From positions 1 to 64,000 of the forward strand of contig NZ_LOHE01000112.1 in assembly GCF_001559865.1 (NCBI RefSeq): a DNA stretch of 64,000 nt. The letters run 5' to 3'. Every line of letters begins with the position of its first letter. The first letter of the stretch is position 1. Shown one piece after another: positions 35,083-44,502 of the stretch. The position numbers were made by a program, and so were the translations under genes. This DNA is from Abyssisolibacter fermentans (GTDB taxonomy: Bacteria > Bacillota > Clostridia > Tissierellales > MCWD3). Below the pieces are notes generated by a model that made no database searches, had not been told where the DNA came from, and worked only from the letters and a program-made list of their open reading frames with translations.

Positions 35083-35466
35083 ATGTCAGTAAGTGGTGTA
35101 GAAAATAATGTGCAAAATCAAACAGCAACGCAATATAACCAAGCTACTCAAAATCTTGGACAAGTTGATAAAGATTCTTTCTTAAAGTTATTAGTAACAC
35201 AGCTTCAAAATCAAGATCCTCTTAATCCGATGGATGATAAAGAGTTTATTGCACAGATGGCTCAGTTTAGTACATTAGAACAAATACAAAATTTGAATAG
35301 TACAATGGAAAAATCACAAACAGATATTTTAGATCTTATGACATACATGCAGATACAAAACCAAAAATGTTTTGATAAGATGAACGAGACATTAGATGCA
35401 ATTAATAAAGGAATTAACGGAGAAACAGAAGATGATAGTGAAAATGAAAATGAAAGTGTTGAATAA
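35083..35466 (+). CDS. flgD: Flagellar hook assembly (capping) protein FlgD
   Basis: Scaffold cap at the tip of the growing hook. The 127-residue protein has the strongly conserved N-terminal part [19 protein letters not shown] and [20 protein letters not shown]. It lacks the C-terminal beta domains of the enterobacterial protein, as is usual in short Bacillota FlgD, and ends in an acidic tail. GGAGGTGAG precedes the ATG. Confidence 0.93.
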   Translation: MSVSGVENNVQNQTATQYNQATQNLGQVDKDSFLKLLVTQLQNQDPLNPMDDKEFIAQMAQFSTLEQIQNLNSTMEKSQTDILDLMTYMQIQNQKCFDKMNETLDAINKGINGETEDDSENENESVE

Positions 35467-35498
35467 AGCAGTCCTCAAAGTGTGAGGTGAATAAAGAA

Positions 35499-35894
35499 AT
35501 GGCAAATGTTGATATTAACAGACTTAGGATAAATTCTACAGATGCAATTAGAAAAAATATCATAAAAAAATCAGCTAATAAAGCAAAAGATATAGGTTCA
35601 ACTGATTTTGACAAAGTACTTAATAGCTTTATGCAGAAAGATGGAGTTAAATTTTCTAAACATGCTACAAAGAGGTTGTTAGAAAGAAATATTAGATTGA
35701 ATGAGAAGAACCTAGAAAATTTAAATAAAGCAATAGAAAATGCTGAAGCTAAGGGTATAAAAGATGCATTAATTCTAATGAACAATGTTGCTTTTATAGC
35801 TAATGTTCAGAATAAAACGATTATTACAACTGTAGAATCAGAAAGTTTAAAAGATAGTGTTTTTACAAATATAGATGGAGCTGTGATTGTTTAG
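35499..35894 (+). CDS. Flagellar operon protein of the TIGR02530 type
   Basis: Protein of 131 residues. Its centre, FSKHATKRLLERNIRLNEKN and then ENAEAKGIKDALILMNNVAFI, matches the family found between flgD and flgE in many clostridia and bacilli. It is presumed a hook-assembly accessory, but no biochemical role is established to my knowledge. ATG 35499 is chosen, 8 nt after GAGGTGA; a GTG at 35487 lies in that site. Confidence 0.82.
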   Translation: MANVDINRLRINSTDAIRKNIIKKSANKAKDIGSTDFDKVLNSFMQKDGVKFSKHATKRLLERNIRLNEKNLENLNKAIENAEAKGIKDALILMNNVAFIANVQNKTIITTVESESLKDSVFTNIDGAVIV

Positions 35895-35967
35895 CTGGAC
35901 CTTAATGGAGGCTAATCATATCTGAATGATAGAAGATATGACACAGTTTAAGGGAGGTTTTTAAGTT

Positions 35968-37335
35968 ATGATGCGTTCAATGTATTCTGGTGTTTCAGGA
36001 CTTTCTGTACATCAGACAAAGATGGATGTAATAGGTAACAATATAGCAAATGTAAATACAGTTGGTTACAAAAAAAGCGTAGCTAGTTTTCAAGAAGCAT
36101 TTAGCCAAGTTGTACAAGGTGGTAGTGCTCCTTATGCAGGTAGAGGAGGAACTAACCCGCAGCAAATTGGTTTAGGTATGAAATTGGGTTCAATTAGTAC
36201 AGTATATACAAAAGGACCTACACAAAGAACTGATAATCCTAGTGATTTAATGATAGATGGTGATGGTTTTTTCATGGTTTCAACTGACCCAAAATTTGAG
36301 AATAAATTTTATACAAGAGCTGGTAACTTTACATTTGACTTAGAAGGTAATATGTGTACTCCTGATGGTCAAAGATTGTTAGGGAAATTTATAGGCGGAG
36401 ATAATTACGCTAAAGCTTTAGGAATACAAAAAGATAGGGATTTTGATGGAGTAAAACTAAGTAAGTCTATAGTAGCTCCGGCAACATCATCAGTTAAAGT
36501 GGAAGTTGTCGGGAATCTAGATTCAAGAACACCTATTATAGATGATGGTAATACTCCGGATATACATGAAAATCAATATAAGACAGATGCTATTGTAAAG
36601 GATAGTCTGGGTAATTCTTATAAAATGGAAGTAACAATCCAAAAAACTGCTTCGAATAAGTGGAAAGTATCTAAATTGACTGTTAAGAATATAGCTAATG
36701 ATAAGCTTGTTTATGATCAGGCACCAAATAAAGAATTAGAATTTAATCAATCTGGTGAATTGATTACAGTTGATCCATCAACTGGCAATCCAATTGATCC
36801 AGTAATAACTCTTTTAAATGGTGATTTCATAACAACTGAAATGGGTGGAGGATTTTTTGGAACTGTTAGTGGTACAAATGAACTAAAATTAGATCTATCC
36901 AGAATAAAACAATATGCAAACGACAGTGATGCAAAAGGTCATGACGCAATGGTTAATGGTCAAATAGGTAGATCAGCTGGTTCATATAATGGCTATACAG
37001 TGGATCCATCAGGTAAAGTAATAGTAAGCTTTACAAATGGTATGGAACAGGCTATATGGCAAATAAAGCTCGCAAAATTTGATAATCCTATGGGCTTGGT
37101 AAAGGTAGGAAATAATTATTATAAAAGTTCTCCAAACTCTGGAGAAGCAAATATTGGAATTCCTGGAGCTAGTGGCTTAGGAGCAATCAATGGAGGTTGT
37201 TTAGAAATGTCTAATGTTGATCTTTCTATGGAATTTACAGAGATGATTACAACACAAAGGGGTTTCCAAGCTAATTCAAGAATTATTACTACTTCTGATG
37301 AAATGCTTCAGGAGCTGACAAACTTAAAGAGATAG
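35968..37335 (+). CDS. flgE: Flagellar hook protein FlgE
   Basis: Main subunit of the flexible hook. The 455-residue protein has the N-terminal RSMYSGVSGLSVHQTKMDVI and NNIANVNTVGYKKS, a variable hook core (residues about 90-370) and the C-terminal NVDLSMEFTEMITTQRGFQANSRIITTSDEML pattern (quoted in part) common to rod and hook proteins. GGGAGG precedes ATGATG; the first ATG is taken. Confidence 0.96.
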   Translation: MMRSMYSGVSGLSVHQTKMDVIGNNIANVNTVGYKKSVASFQEAFSQVVQGGSAPYAGRGGTNPQQIGLGMKLGSISTVYTKGPTQRTDNPSDLMIDGDGFFMVSTDPKFENKFYTRAGNFTFDLEGNMCTPDGQRLLGKFIGGDNYAKALGIQKDRDFDGVKLSKSIVAPATSSVKVEVVGNLDSRTPIIDDGNTPDIHENQYKTDAIVKDSLGNSYKMEVTIQKTASNKWKVSKLTVKNIANDKLVYDQAPNKELEFNQSGELITVDPSTGNPIDPVITLLNGDFITTEMGGGFFGTVSGTNELKLDLSRIKQYANDSDAKGHDAMVNGQIGRSAGSYNGYTVDPSGKVIVSFTNGMEQAIWQIKLAKFDNPMGLVKVGNNYYKSSPNSGEANIGIPGASGLGAINGGCLEMSNVDLSMEFTEMITTQRGFQANSRIITTSDEMLQELTNLKR

Positions 37336-37388
37336 ATTAGTAAAAGTATATTAAAAACAAAAAATAAATTCTTTCAAAATGTTTATAT

Positions 37389-37415
37389 TGCCTAGGTATG
37401 ATATATACCTAGGCA
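37389..37415. other. Perfect palindrome between flgE and flbD
   Basis: TGCCTAGGTAT pairs with ATACCTAGGCA over 11 bp with a 5-nt loop. There is no T-run, so it is probably not a terminator for the whole supercluster; a processing or mRNA-stability hairpin protecting the abundant flgE message is an inference. Confidence 0.55.
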
Positions 37416-37438
37416 TATACTAGAAAAGTAGGGATATA

Positions 37439-37651
37439 ATGATTTTAGTGAAGAGAATGAATGATACTGAGTTTATTATAAACAGTGACTTAATAGAAAC
37501 TGTTGAAGAAACACCAGATACTGTAATCACTCTTGTTAATGGTAAAAAAATGGTAGTAAAAGATTCTAAAGAAGAGATTGTTGAAAAAGTAATAAAGTTC
37601 AAAAGAAAATATACAATAGGCTGCATCAAAGCAGATTTAAGTGAGGTGTAG
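37439..37651 (+). CDS. flbD: FlbD/SwrD family motility protein
   Basis: Small protein of 70 residues: MILVKRMNDTEFIINSDLIE and then VITLVNGKKMVVKDSKEEIV. In Bacillus subtilis the homologue SwrD (YlzI) sits after flgE and raises flagellar motor power. It ends 3 nt before motA, consistent with a role linked to the stator. Confidence 0.88.
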   Translation: MILVKRMNDTEFIINSDLIETVEETPDTVITLVNGKKMVVKDSKEEIVEKVIKFKRKYTIGCIKADLSEV

Positions 37652-37654
37652 GTA

Positions 37655-38434
37655 GTGGATATAGCAACTATTTTAGGTTTTGTCAGTGGAATAGCTCTGA
37701 TATGTTGGGGAATAATGGGTTCTGGTGATCTTTTAACATTTATTCATCCCTCATCCTTAGCAATTGTTTTAGGTGGTACAATTGCTTCAACGTTGATAAG
37801 TTTTCCATTAGCTAAGGTTACAAATACTTTTAAGGTTGTAAAGAAAGCATTCTTTACCAAGCCAATATCTCAACAAGATGTAATATCTCAAATGATAACT
37901 TTAGCGAACGTAGCAAGAAAAGAAGGTTTACTTGCTTTAGAAGAGGCAGGAGATAAAGCGGATAATTATTTTATGAAAAAAGGAATTATGCTGATTGTAG
38001 ATGGTACTGACCCAGAATTGGTTAGGAATGTGTTAGAAACAGAGTTAAACTTTCTAGAAGAAAGACATCAAGAAGGACAAAGTGTATTAAATACAATGGC
38101 TGCTTTTTCACCCGCTTTTGGAATGGTAGGAACGTTAATTGGTTTGATAAATATGCTTAAAGAATTGTCTGATCCTACTTCTGTAGGACCAAATATGTCT
38201 GTTGCATTAATAACTACTTTTTATGGTACAGTATTTGCAAATTTAATTTTTACTCCTTTAGCAAACAAGCTAAAAGGCAGAAGTAACGAGGAACTTTTGG
38301 TAAAAGAGATGATAGTTGAAGGATTATTATCTATACAAGCTGGAGAGAATCCAAGAATTATAGAAGAAAAACTTATAACCTTCGTGCCGCCTAAGGACAG
38401 AAAAGAAACAAAGAAAGCTGAAGGTGAAGCATAA
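37655..38434 (+). CDS. motA: Flagellar motor stator protein MotA
   Basis: Proton- or sodium-channel subunit of the stator. The 259-residue protein has four membrane helices (about residues 1-25, 33-53, 148-168, 180-202), the cytoplasmic loop with charged residues contacting FliG, and NTMAAFSPAFGMVGTLIGLI, conserved in MotA. It starts at GTG 37655 after GAGGTG. It overlaps motB by 1 nt. Confidence 0.95.
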   Translation: MDIATILGFVSGIALICWGIMGSGDLLTFIHPSSLAIVLGGTIASTLISFPLAKVTNTFKVVKKAFFTKPISQQDVISQMITLANVARKEGLLALEEAGDKADNYFMKKGIMLIVDGTDPELVRNVLETELNFLEERHQEGQSVLNTMAAFSPAFGMVGTLIGLINMLKELSDPTSVGPNMSVALITTFYGTVFANLIFTPLANKLKGRSNEELLVKEMIVEGLLSIQAGENPRIIEEKLITFVPPKDRKETKKAEGEA

Positions 38435-39174
38435 TGAGAAAGAAGAAAAAAGGAGATAGTGTAAACAAAGATGCATGGATGGCAACCTATAGTGATTTAG
38501 TAACATTGTTACTGTGTTTCTTTGTATTATTGTTTTCTTTTTCAGAGGTAAATGCTGAAAAGTTTGAAGCAATCATGAAATCTTTCCAAGGTGCATTAGG
38601 TATATTAGATGGTGGAAAAACACTTGATGAAGGAAATAGAATTAGTTCAAATGATATACCTTTAGAGAAGAATAAAAACGAAAATACTGATATTGAAGAT
38701 TTTAGAATGTTAAAGCAATATATTGATAGCTATGCTGAACAAAAAGGCTTGGAGAAAGAAATAAATGTTAAAATTGAAGAAAGAGGACTTATGGTAAGAA
38801 TATTAGATAATGTATTCTTCGATCCAGGTAAAGCTGATGTAAAGCCTAGAGCAAAAGAAATCATTCTATATATTGGAGATGTTTTAAATAAACCTCAGTT
38901 TGCTAACAAACATATAAAAGTTGAAGGACATACTGATAATGTAGTTATGAACTCAGAGTTATTCCCTAGTAATTGGGAATTGTCGGTAAGAAGAGCAACA
39001 AATGTTTTAAGGCTTTTAGAGGGTGAAAAGCATATAAATAGCAGAAGAATTTCGGCTTCTGGCTATGGTCCAAATAGACCAGTAGCACCTAATGATACTC
39101 CTGCTAACAAGGCTAAGAATAGAAGGGTAGATATAGTCGTACTAAAATCAACCTATAGCCAATTTGAACCATAA
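38434..39174 (+). CDS. motB: Flagellar motor stator protein MotB
   Basis: Partner of MotA that anchors the stator to peptidoglycan. The 246-residue protein has the N-terminal segment AWMATYSDLVTLLLCFFVLL, with the ion-carrying aspartate at D21, a plug helix, and a C-terminal OmpA-like domain with VEGHTDNVVMNSELFPSNWE and ASGYGPNRPVAPNDTPANKA followed by NRRVDI. Start overlaps the motA stop. Confidence 0.96.
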   Translation: MRKKKKGDSVNKDAWMATYSDLVTLLLCFFVLLFSFSEVNAEKFEAIMKSFQGALGILDGGKTLDEGNRISSNDIPLEKNKNENTDIEDFRMLKQYIDSYAEQKGLEKEINVKIEERGLMVRILDNVFFDPGKADVKPRAKEIILYIGDVLNKPQFANKHIKVEGHTDNVVMNSELFPSNWELSVRRATNVLRLLEGEKHINSRRISASGYGPNRPVAPNDTPANKAKNRRVDIVVLKSTYSQFEP

Positions 39175-39194
39175 AAGATTTAAGGAGATGCTAT

Positions 39195-39608
39195 ATGAAG
39201 AATAAAAAAGTATTGATTATAGGAATGGCTGTTTTAATAGTTGTCTTAACAATTGTAGGAGTTATTTTTGGCGTAATGCTCTATAATAACAAAAACAAAG
39301 AAGACGTAGTAGAAACTTATACTTATGATATTGGACAAATCTATAGTAATTTAAAAGAAAGCCATAGAATTATTAAGTGTAGTATTACTGCAGAAGTTAC
39401 TGATGAAGGTTTATTGGAAGTATTCGAGAAACAAGAACCAAAGACTAAAGATGCAATTACTAAAATATTTAGAAACAAAAATGAAAAAGACGTAGAAGGA
39501 ATGCAGGGACAAATTAATTTACAAAAGGAAATAAAACAAAAACTGCAAGAAATATTAGATAATAAAGATATAACAAATATATACTTTAAAGAATTTATAG
39601 TACAATAA
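39195..39608 (+). CDS. fliL: Flagellar basal-body-associated protein FliL
   Basis: Single-pass membrane protein that rings the stator and supports torque. The 137-residue protein has one N-terminal helix (about residues 5-28, VLIIGMAVLIVVLTIVGVIF) and an extracytoplasmic domain ending KDITNIYFKEFIVQ, the usual FliL C-terminus. It lies between motB and fliM. Confidence 0.9.
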   Translation: MKNKKVLIIGMAVLIVVLTIVGVIFGVMLYNNKNKEDVVETYTYDIGQIYSNLKESHRIIKCSITAEVTDEGLLEVFEKQEPKTKDAITKIFRNKNEKDVEGMQGQINLQKEIKQKLQEILDNKDITNIYFKEFIVQ

Positions 39609-39631
39609 AGTACAATAGGGAGGTAAGCAAT

Positions 39632-40630
39632 TTGACAGAGGTTTTATCACAAAGTGAAATTGATGCCCTGCTAAATGCGTTAGATTCTGGAGAAGTTGAT
39701 GCACATGAATTTAGGGAAGATAGTGAAGGTAAAAAAGTTAAACCATATGATTTTCGAAATCCTCAAAAAATGTCTAAGGATCAATTAAGGACATTAGAAA
39801 TCATACATGAGAATTTTGGTAGACTACTTCAAACGTTCTTTTCTGGATATCTAAGGACAGCAGTAAAAATCACAGTATTGACTGTTGACCAATATGGATA
39901 TAGTGAATTCAGTAATGCTATTTCTAATCCAGCTTTTTTAACAGTGTTTAAGATTGATCCGCTTCCAGGAGAATGTATAATGGATATTTCATCTAAGATA
40001 GCATTTGCGATTATAGATAGGCTTTTAGGTGGAGATGGAGAAAATGAATTTGTTAGTAGGCCTTTTACAGAAATAGAGAGAATTTTATTAAAAAAAGTTA
40101 TTAAAAAAGTTCTAAAATTATTTCAACAGGCTTGGGAAAATATATATTTATTTGAGCCAGAAGTACAAAAAATTGAGACAAATCCTCAATTTGCTCAGAT
40201 TGTTTCTCCAAATGAAACCATTGCGCTTGTTACCATGAATGTTACTATAGGAGAAATGGAGGGAATGATTAATCTGTGTATTCCGCATTTAGTTATTGAA
40301 TCAATAATGGAAAAACTCACCACTAAGTCGTGGTTTTCATCTAGGAGTACAAATCAGCAGAAATATGGAAATGAAATAATGAAAAAAAGATTAAAACACA
40401 CAAAAGTACCTGTTATAGCAAACTTTTCATCTACTATGGTAACAGTAGGTGATATTCTTAACATACAAGTAGGAGATGTAATAAAGTTAGATAATTATAA
40501 TGGTGAAGATATAAAGATAAATATTGGTAACAGCCTAAAATTTATAGGCTCACCAGGAAGTATTAATAATAAAATGGCAGTAAAAATTACCAATGTTAAG
40601 AAGGATGGTGATGAAGCTGATGACGAGTGA
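39632..40630 (+). CDS. fliM: Flagellar motor switch protein FliM
   Basis: C-ring protein that binds phosphorylated CheY and sets rotation direction. The 332-residue protein begins with the CheY-binding peptide EVLSQSEIDALLNALDSG, has a CheC-like middle domain and a C-terminal SpoA domain (residues about 250-325). It starts at TTG 39632 after GGGAGG. Its 3' end overlaps fliY. Confidence 0.96.
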   Translation: MTEVLSQSEIDALLNALDSGEVDAHEFREDSEGKKVKPYDFRNPQKMSKDQLRTLEIIHENFGRLLQTFFSGYLRTAVKITVLTVDQYGYSEFSNAISNPAFLTVFKIDPLPGECIMDISSKIAFAIIDRLLGGDGENEFVSRPFTEIERILLKKVIKKVLKLFQQAWENIYLFEPEVQKIETNPQFAQIVSPNETIALVTMNVTIGEMEGMINLCIPHLVIESIMEKLTTKSWFSSRSTNQQKYGNEIMKKRLKHTKVPVIANFSSTMVTVGDILNIQVGDVIKLDNYNGEDIKINIGNSLKFIGSPGSINNKMAVKITNVKKDGDEADDE

Positions 40631-41816
40631 TATGTTATCTCAAGAAGAAATAGATGCGTTATTAAATGGGAACATTGATAATGCAATAAACGATGAAATA
40701 GATGATTTACCAATTAATGATATTGAAGAGGAAAATCTAAATTTAAGCCATATGGAAATAGATGCTTTAGGTGAAATAGGAAATATAAGTATGGGCACTG
40801 CGGCTACTACGCTGTTTACATTGTTAGGACAAAAAGTTCTAATAACAACACCTAAAGTAGAAGTAACTACTGTAGAGAAAATGGCAGCTATTTATCCCAA
40901 GCCTTATGTAGCAGTAGATGTAAAATATAAAGTAGGACTTGTAGGTTCAAATATGCTAGTTTTAAAAGAAGATGATGTTAAAATAATTGCAAACCTAATG
41001 ATGGGTGGAGATGGAAAGTTTGATACAAGTGCAAAAATACTTGATGAAATGGATTTAAGCGCGATTAGTGAAGCTATGAATCAGATGGTAGGTTCTTCAA
41101 GTACCTCTTTATCAGAAATGTTTCTAAAAAAAATAGATATAGCACCACCAAAAGCACATAGTTTACTATTTGAAAATGATGATATTTTAAATGAAGTAGC
41201 AGGTGTTGGTTTAGAAAAAGATATTGTTAAAATATCTTTTAGAATGGTTATAGGCGATCTTATTGATAGTGAAATTATGCAGTTATTACCTATTAGTTTT
41301 GCGAAGAGCATGGTTAGTAATTTATTATCAGTAGGTGAAAATAATATTGATGATATTCAGGTTGAAAAAAATGAGCAAGTTTTACAAGATAAATTAGGAA
41401 TTGATACTAGTTCCAGTATAAGTTATAATAATACAAGTAGTACTTTTAATAATGAAGATGATGTATACCAAAAAACAATTAATAATATCAATCATACTCC
41501 TGTAAATGTTAGTAAAGTAACTTTTGATTCATTTGAAAATGAAACAACAAATAAATATAATGAGGGTATTAATATGATTGAAAATATTCCAATAGAAATA
41601 ACTGTAGAATTGGGTAGAACAACTAGAAAAATAAGTGAAATTCTTGAATTTGGTTCAGGAACGATAATTGAGCTTGATAAGCTAGTTGGAGAACCATTGG
41701 AAATACTTGCAAATGGAAAGTATATTGCTAAGGGTGAAGTTGTTGTTATTGATGATAACTTTGGTATACGTGTGACAGATATAGTTACCCCTTCAAAAAG
41801 AGTTGGTAAAAATTAA
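40611..41816 (+). CDS. fliY: Flagellar motor switch phosphatase FliY
   Basis: Switch component that also dephosphorylates CheY-P, characteristic of Bacillota. The 401-residue protein starts with a CheY-binding motif (MLSQEEIDALLNG), has two CheC-type active-site motifs, DALGEIGN and SAISEAMN, each with the essential Glu and Asn, and a C-terminal SpoA/FliN domain (residues about 325-398). ATG 40611 is chosen because AAGGA at 40601-40605 lies 5 nt upstream; ATGs at 40593 and 40620 are alternatives. It overlaps fliM by 20 nt. Confidence 0.94.
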   Translation: MKLMTSDMLSQEEIDALLNGNIDNAINDEIDDLPINDIEEENLNLSHMEIDALGEIGNISMGTAATTLFTLLGQKVLITTPKVEVTTVEKMAAIYPKPYVAVDVKYKVGLVGSNMLVLKEDDVKIIANLMMGGDGKFDTSAKILDEMDLSAISEAMNQMVGSSSTSLSEMFLKKIDIAPPKAHSLLFENDDILNEVAGVGLEKDIVKISFRMVIGDLIDSEIMQLLPISFAKSMVSNLLSVGENNIDDIQVEKNEQVLQDKLGIDTSSSISYNNTSSTFNNEDDVYQKTINNINHTPVNVSKVTFDSFENETTNKYNEGINMIENIPIEITVELGRTTRKISEILEFGSGTIIELDKLVGEPLEILANGKYIAKGEVVVIDDNFGIRVTDIVTPSKRVGKN

Positions 41817-41830
41817 AGGAGGAATTACAT

Positions 41831-42193
41831 ATGGGAAAGAGAATTTTGATTGTTGATGATGCAGCTTTTATGAGAATGATGATAAAAGATATTCTAACCA
41901 AAAACGATTTTGAAGTTGTAGGTGAAGCTGAAAATGGAGCAAAAGCTATAGAAAAATATGTTGAACTAAAACCAGATTTGATTATAATGGATATTACGAT
42001 GCCAGAAGTAGATGGTATACAAGCTGTTAAAGAAATAAAAAAGGTCAATAACGATGCCAAAATTGTAATGTGTTCAGCTATGGGTCAACAAGCTATGGTT
42101 ATCGAAGCTATACAAGCTGGAGCTAAAGATTTCATAGTAAAACCATTCCAAGCTGATAGAGTTATAGAAGCTGTAAAAAAAGTTTTAGGTTAG
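41831..42193 (+). CDS. cheY: Chemotaxis response regulator CheY
   Basis: Single receiver domain of 120 residues. The acidic pocket is D9-D10, the phosphorylated aspartate is D54 in DLIIMDITMPE, and the conserved lysine is in FIVKPF. In its phosphorylated form it binds FliM/FliY. The position right after fliY and before fliO is typical of clostridia and bacilli. AGGAGG precedes the ATG. Confidence 0.95.
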   Translation: MGKRILIVDDAAFMRMMIKDILTKNDFEVVGEAENGAKAIEKYVELKPDLIIMDITMPEVDGIQAVKEIKKVNNDAKIVMCSAMGQQAMVIEAIQAGAKDFIVKPFQADRVIEAVKKVLG

Positions 42194-42197
42194 ACAA

Positions 42198-42659
42198 ATG
42201 AAAAGAAAAGTACTTGTAATTTCATTTCTAACGATCATCTCCGTTAATTCTATTGTTTACGGAGATGGTATTTTAACTGATGACAGCACTATGGTTATGA
42301 AATCCGTTACTATCTTGATTTCTTTTATTTTCGTGTTGTTATTAGCATTTTTAACAACTAAATTCATTGGAAATAGGACAAGTATGATTGGAAGAGGTCA
42401 AAATATAACGATAATTGAACAAAAGAATGTAGATAAAAATAATAAAATAATCATTGCTAAAATTTTAGAAAAATATTATGTTATCTTAGCTTCAAACAAC
42501 TCGATGACTGTTATTGAAACAATAGAAGATAATAACAGTCTTGTTGCTAAATTTAATAATAAGAATAAAAAATATCAGTTTAATAAAATTCTAAAAGATG
42601 TCGTCAATAAAAAATTAATAAAAGAAAGAAATAATGTTATTAAAGAGGATAAACAATGA
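42198..42659 (+). CDS. fliO: Flagellar biosynthetic protein FliO
   Basis: Assembly factor for the FliP ring of the export gate. The 153-residue protein has a probable signal peptide (residues 1-22), one membrane helix near 35-55, and a small cytoplasmic domain with IGRGQNITIIEQKNVDKNNK. Sequence conservation in FliO is low, so position between cheY and fliP carries much of the evidence. Its stop overlaps fliP by 4 nt. Confidence 0.85.
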   Translation: MKRKVLVISFLTIISVNSIVYGDGILTDDSTMVMKSVTILISFIFVLLLAFLTTKFIGNRTSMIGRGQNITIIEQKNVDKNNKIIIAKILEKYYVILASNNSMTVIETIEDNNSLVAKFNNKNKKYQFNKILKDVVNKKLIKERNNVIKEDKQ

Positions 42660-43414
42660 AGAAAAGGACATTAATTATATTTTTAACCATTACATTATTA
42701 TTATTATTAAATTCCATAGCATTTGGTGAATCTGAAATTTCTGCTTTAGGAAAGAGAATAGTAATATCAGATACCAATGATACAAGTGGATATGTTACTG
42801 GCATAAAAATAATGATTCTTTTAACAATATTATCATTTGCACCTGCTATTCTTTTGACGATGACTTGTTTTACTAGAATTATTATAGTACTTCATTTTAT
42901 TAGAACTGCGTTAGGAACGCAACAGACACCACCTAATAAGGTTTTAATAGGATTAGCACTATTTCTAACTTTTTTTATTATGTCACCAGTAATTACAGAC
43001 ATAAACGATAATGCTGTTAAACCCTATATGGATAATGAAATAACTGAGGATGAGGCTATGGAAAAAGCAATAGATCCTATTAGGGATTATATGCTTAATT
43101 ATACTCGGGATAAAGATTTGGCATTATTTATTGATATTGCTAATATTGAAACTGTAAACAATATAGATGATATTCCTATAAGAGCTTTAATACCTGCTTA
43201 TATTATTAGTGAGCTAAAGACAGCTTTTCAAATAGGCTTTCTTATATTTATACCTTTTTTAGTAATAGATATGGTTGTTGCAAGTACACTGATGTCTATG
43301 GGTATGATGATGTTACCTCCAGTAATGATATCATTGCCTTTTAAAATACTGTTATTCGTTATGGTTGATGGTTGGAATATTATAATAAAATCTTTGATAT
43401 TAGGATTTAAATAG
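42656..43414 (+). CDS. fliP: Flagellar export gate protein FliP
   Basis: Pore subunit of the type III export gate. The 252-residue protein has a signal peptide, then LLTILSFAPAILLTMTCFTR, RIIIVLHFIRTALGTQQTPP (quoted with one-residue overlap) and the C-terminal MSMGMMMLPPVMISLPFKIL, all strongly conserved. It is coupled to fliO by an ATGA overlap. Confidence 0.97.
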   Translation: MKKRTLIIFLTITLLLLLNSIAFGESEISALGKRIVISDTNDTSGYVTGIKIMILLTILSFAPAILLTMTCFTRIIIVLHFIRTALGTQQTPPNKVLIGLALFLTFFIMSPVITDINDNAVKPYMDNEITEDEAMEKAIDPIRDYMLNYTRDKDLALFIDIANIETVNNIDDIPIRALIPAYIISELKTAFQIGFLIFIPFLVIDMVVASTLMSMGMMMLPPVMISLPFKILLFVMVDGWNIIIKSLILGFK

Positions 43415-43429
43415 ATGGAGATGATATAA

Positions 43430-43699
43430 GTGGATCAGGGAGAAATTATTAAATTAGCTCAACAAGCAATGGGTACTATTTTAACTATATCAGCACCTAT
43501 GTTAGTACTTGCTTTATTAGTAGGATTGTTAGTTAGTATTTTTCAGGCTACAACTCAGATTCAAGAAGCTACTCTAGCATTTGTTCCTAAAATTGTTGCT
43601 GTATTGTTGGCATTTATTTTATTTGGACCATGGATGTTAAATCGAATGATAGAGTTTACAGAAAATATATTTACTAATATTAATTTATATATACATTAG
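43430..43699 (+). CDS. fliQ: Flagellar export gate protein FliQ
   Basis: Two-helix gate protein of 89 residues with VGLLVSIFQATTQIQEATLA and FVPKIVAVLLAFILFGPWM, the family hallmarks. It starts at GTG 43430 after GGAGATGA. It meets fliR at its stop codon. Confidence 0.95.
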   Translation: MDQGEIIKLAQQAMGTILTISAPMLVLALLVGLLVSIFQATTQIQEATLAFVPKIVAVLLAFILFGPWMLNRMIEFTENIFTNINLYIH

Positions 43700-43710
43700 T
43701 GGAGAAAGCT

Positions 43711-44496
43711 ATGGATTCAATATTAGACTTTATACTTAACAATTACATAGTATTTTTAATAATCTTTATAAGAATATCTGGAATATTTGTTATATCACCA
43801 GTTTTATCAAGAACAGACATACCAATGCAGGCTAAAGTAGCGTTATGTTTTTTTATTTCTATTATTGTAGTATATACAGTAGATATTAACTATCAAGTTG
43901 ATATAACAATAGCGAGATTAATATACGTCATCTTTAAAGAATTACTTGTTGGCATAACAATAGGATTTATTAGTTACTTATTTTTTATATCTGTGTATAT
44001 AGCTGGTCAAATTATAGACATGCAAATAGGTTTTGGGATGATGAATGTATTTGATCCTCAGAGTAACTCACAAGTTCCTATAACAGGTAGTATGTACCAT
44101 ATTTTTGCTTTGCTAGTGTTTTTGATGATTAATGGTCATCATTGGTTAATAAAAGCTATAATTCATTCTTATGAAGTTGTTCCAATTGGCAGTTTTATTA
44201 TCAATGATGAAATTATTAAACTAATTTTAAGAACTTTTTCGCAGTCTTTTCTAATTGGTTTTAAAATAAGTACACCTGTGGTAGCAACTATTTTTTTAAC
44301 TAATGTTTTATTGGGTATATTTGCCAAAACAATTCCTCAGATGAATGTATTTGTTGTAGGTATGCCTTTAAAAATTATTATTGGTTTAGGTACATTATTA
44401 ATTATGTTTCCAGTATTTTTCACTGTTTTACAGAATATTTTTGGTAATATGAACTCAGTAATCTTCGAACTATTTAAGTTAGTGGGTAAAGGATGA
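43711..44496 (+). CDS. fliR: Flagellar export gate protein FliR
   Basis: Gate protein of 261 residues with six predicted membrane helices, including FIRISGIFVISPVLSRTDIP near the N-terminus and GFGMMNVFDPQSNSQVPITG in the middle. ATG 43711 is preferred, with GGAG at 43700-43703; a GTG at 43699 that overlaps the fliQ stop would add four residues. flhB follows 6 nt later. Confidence 0.94.
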   Translation: MDSILDFILNNYIVFLIIFIRISGIFVISPVLSRTDIPMQAKVALCFFISIIVVYTVDINYQVDITIARLIYVIFKELLVGITIGFISYLFFISVYIAGQIIDMQIGFGMMNVFDPQSNSQVPITGSMYHIFALLVFLMINGHHWLIKAIIHSYEVVPIGSFIINDEIIKLILRTFSQSFLIGFKISTPVVATIFLTNVLLGIFAKTIPQMNVFVVGMPLKIIIGLGTLLIMFPVFFTVLQNIFGNMNSVIFELFKLVGKG

Positions 44497-44502
44497 TAAT
44501 TA

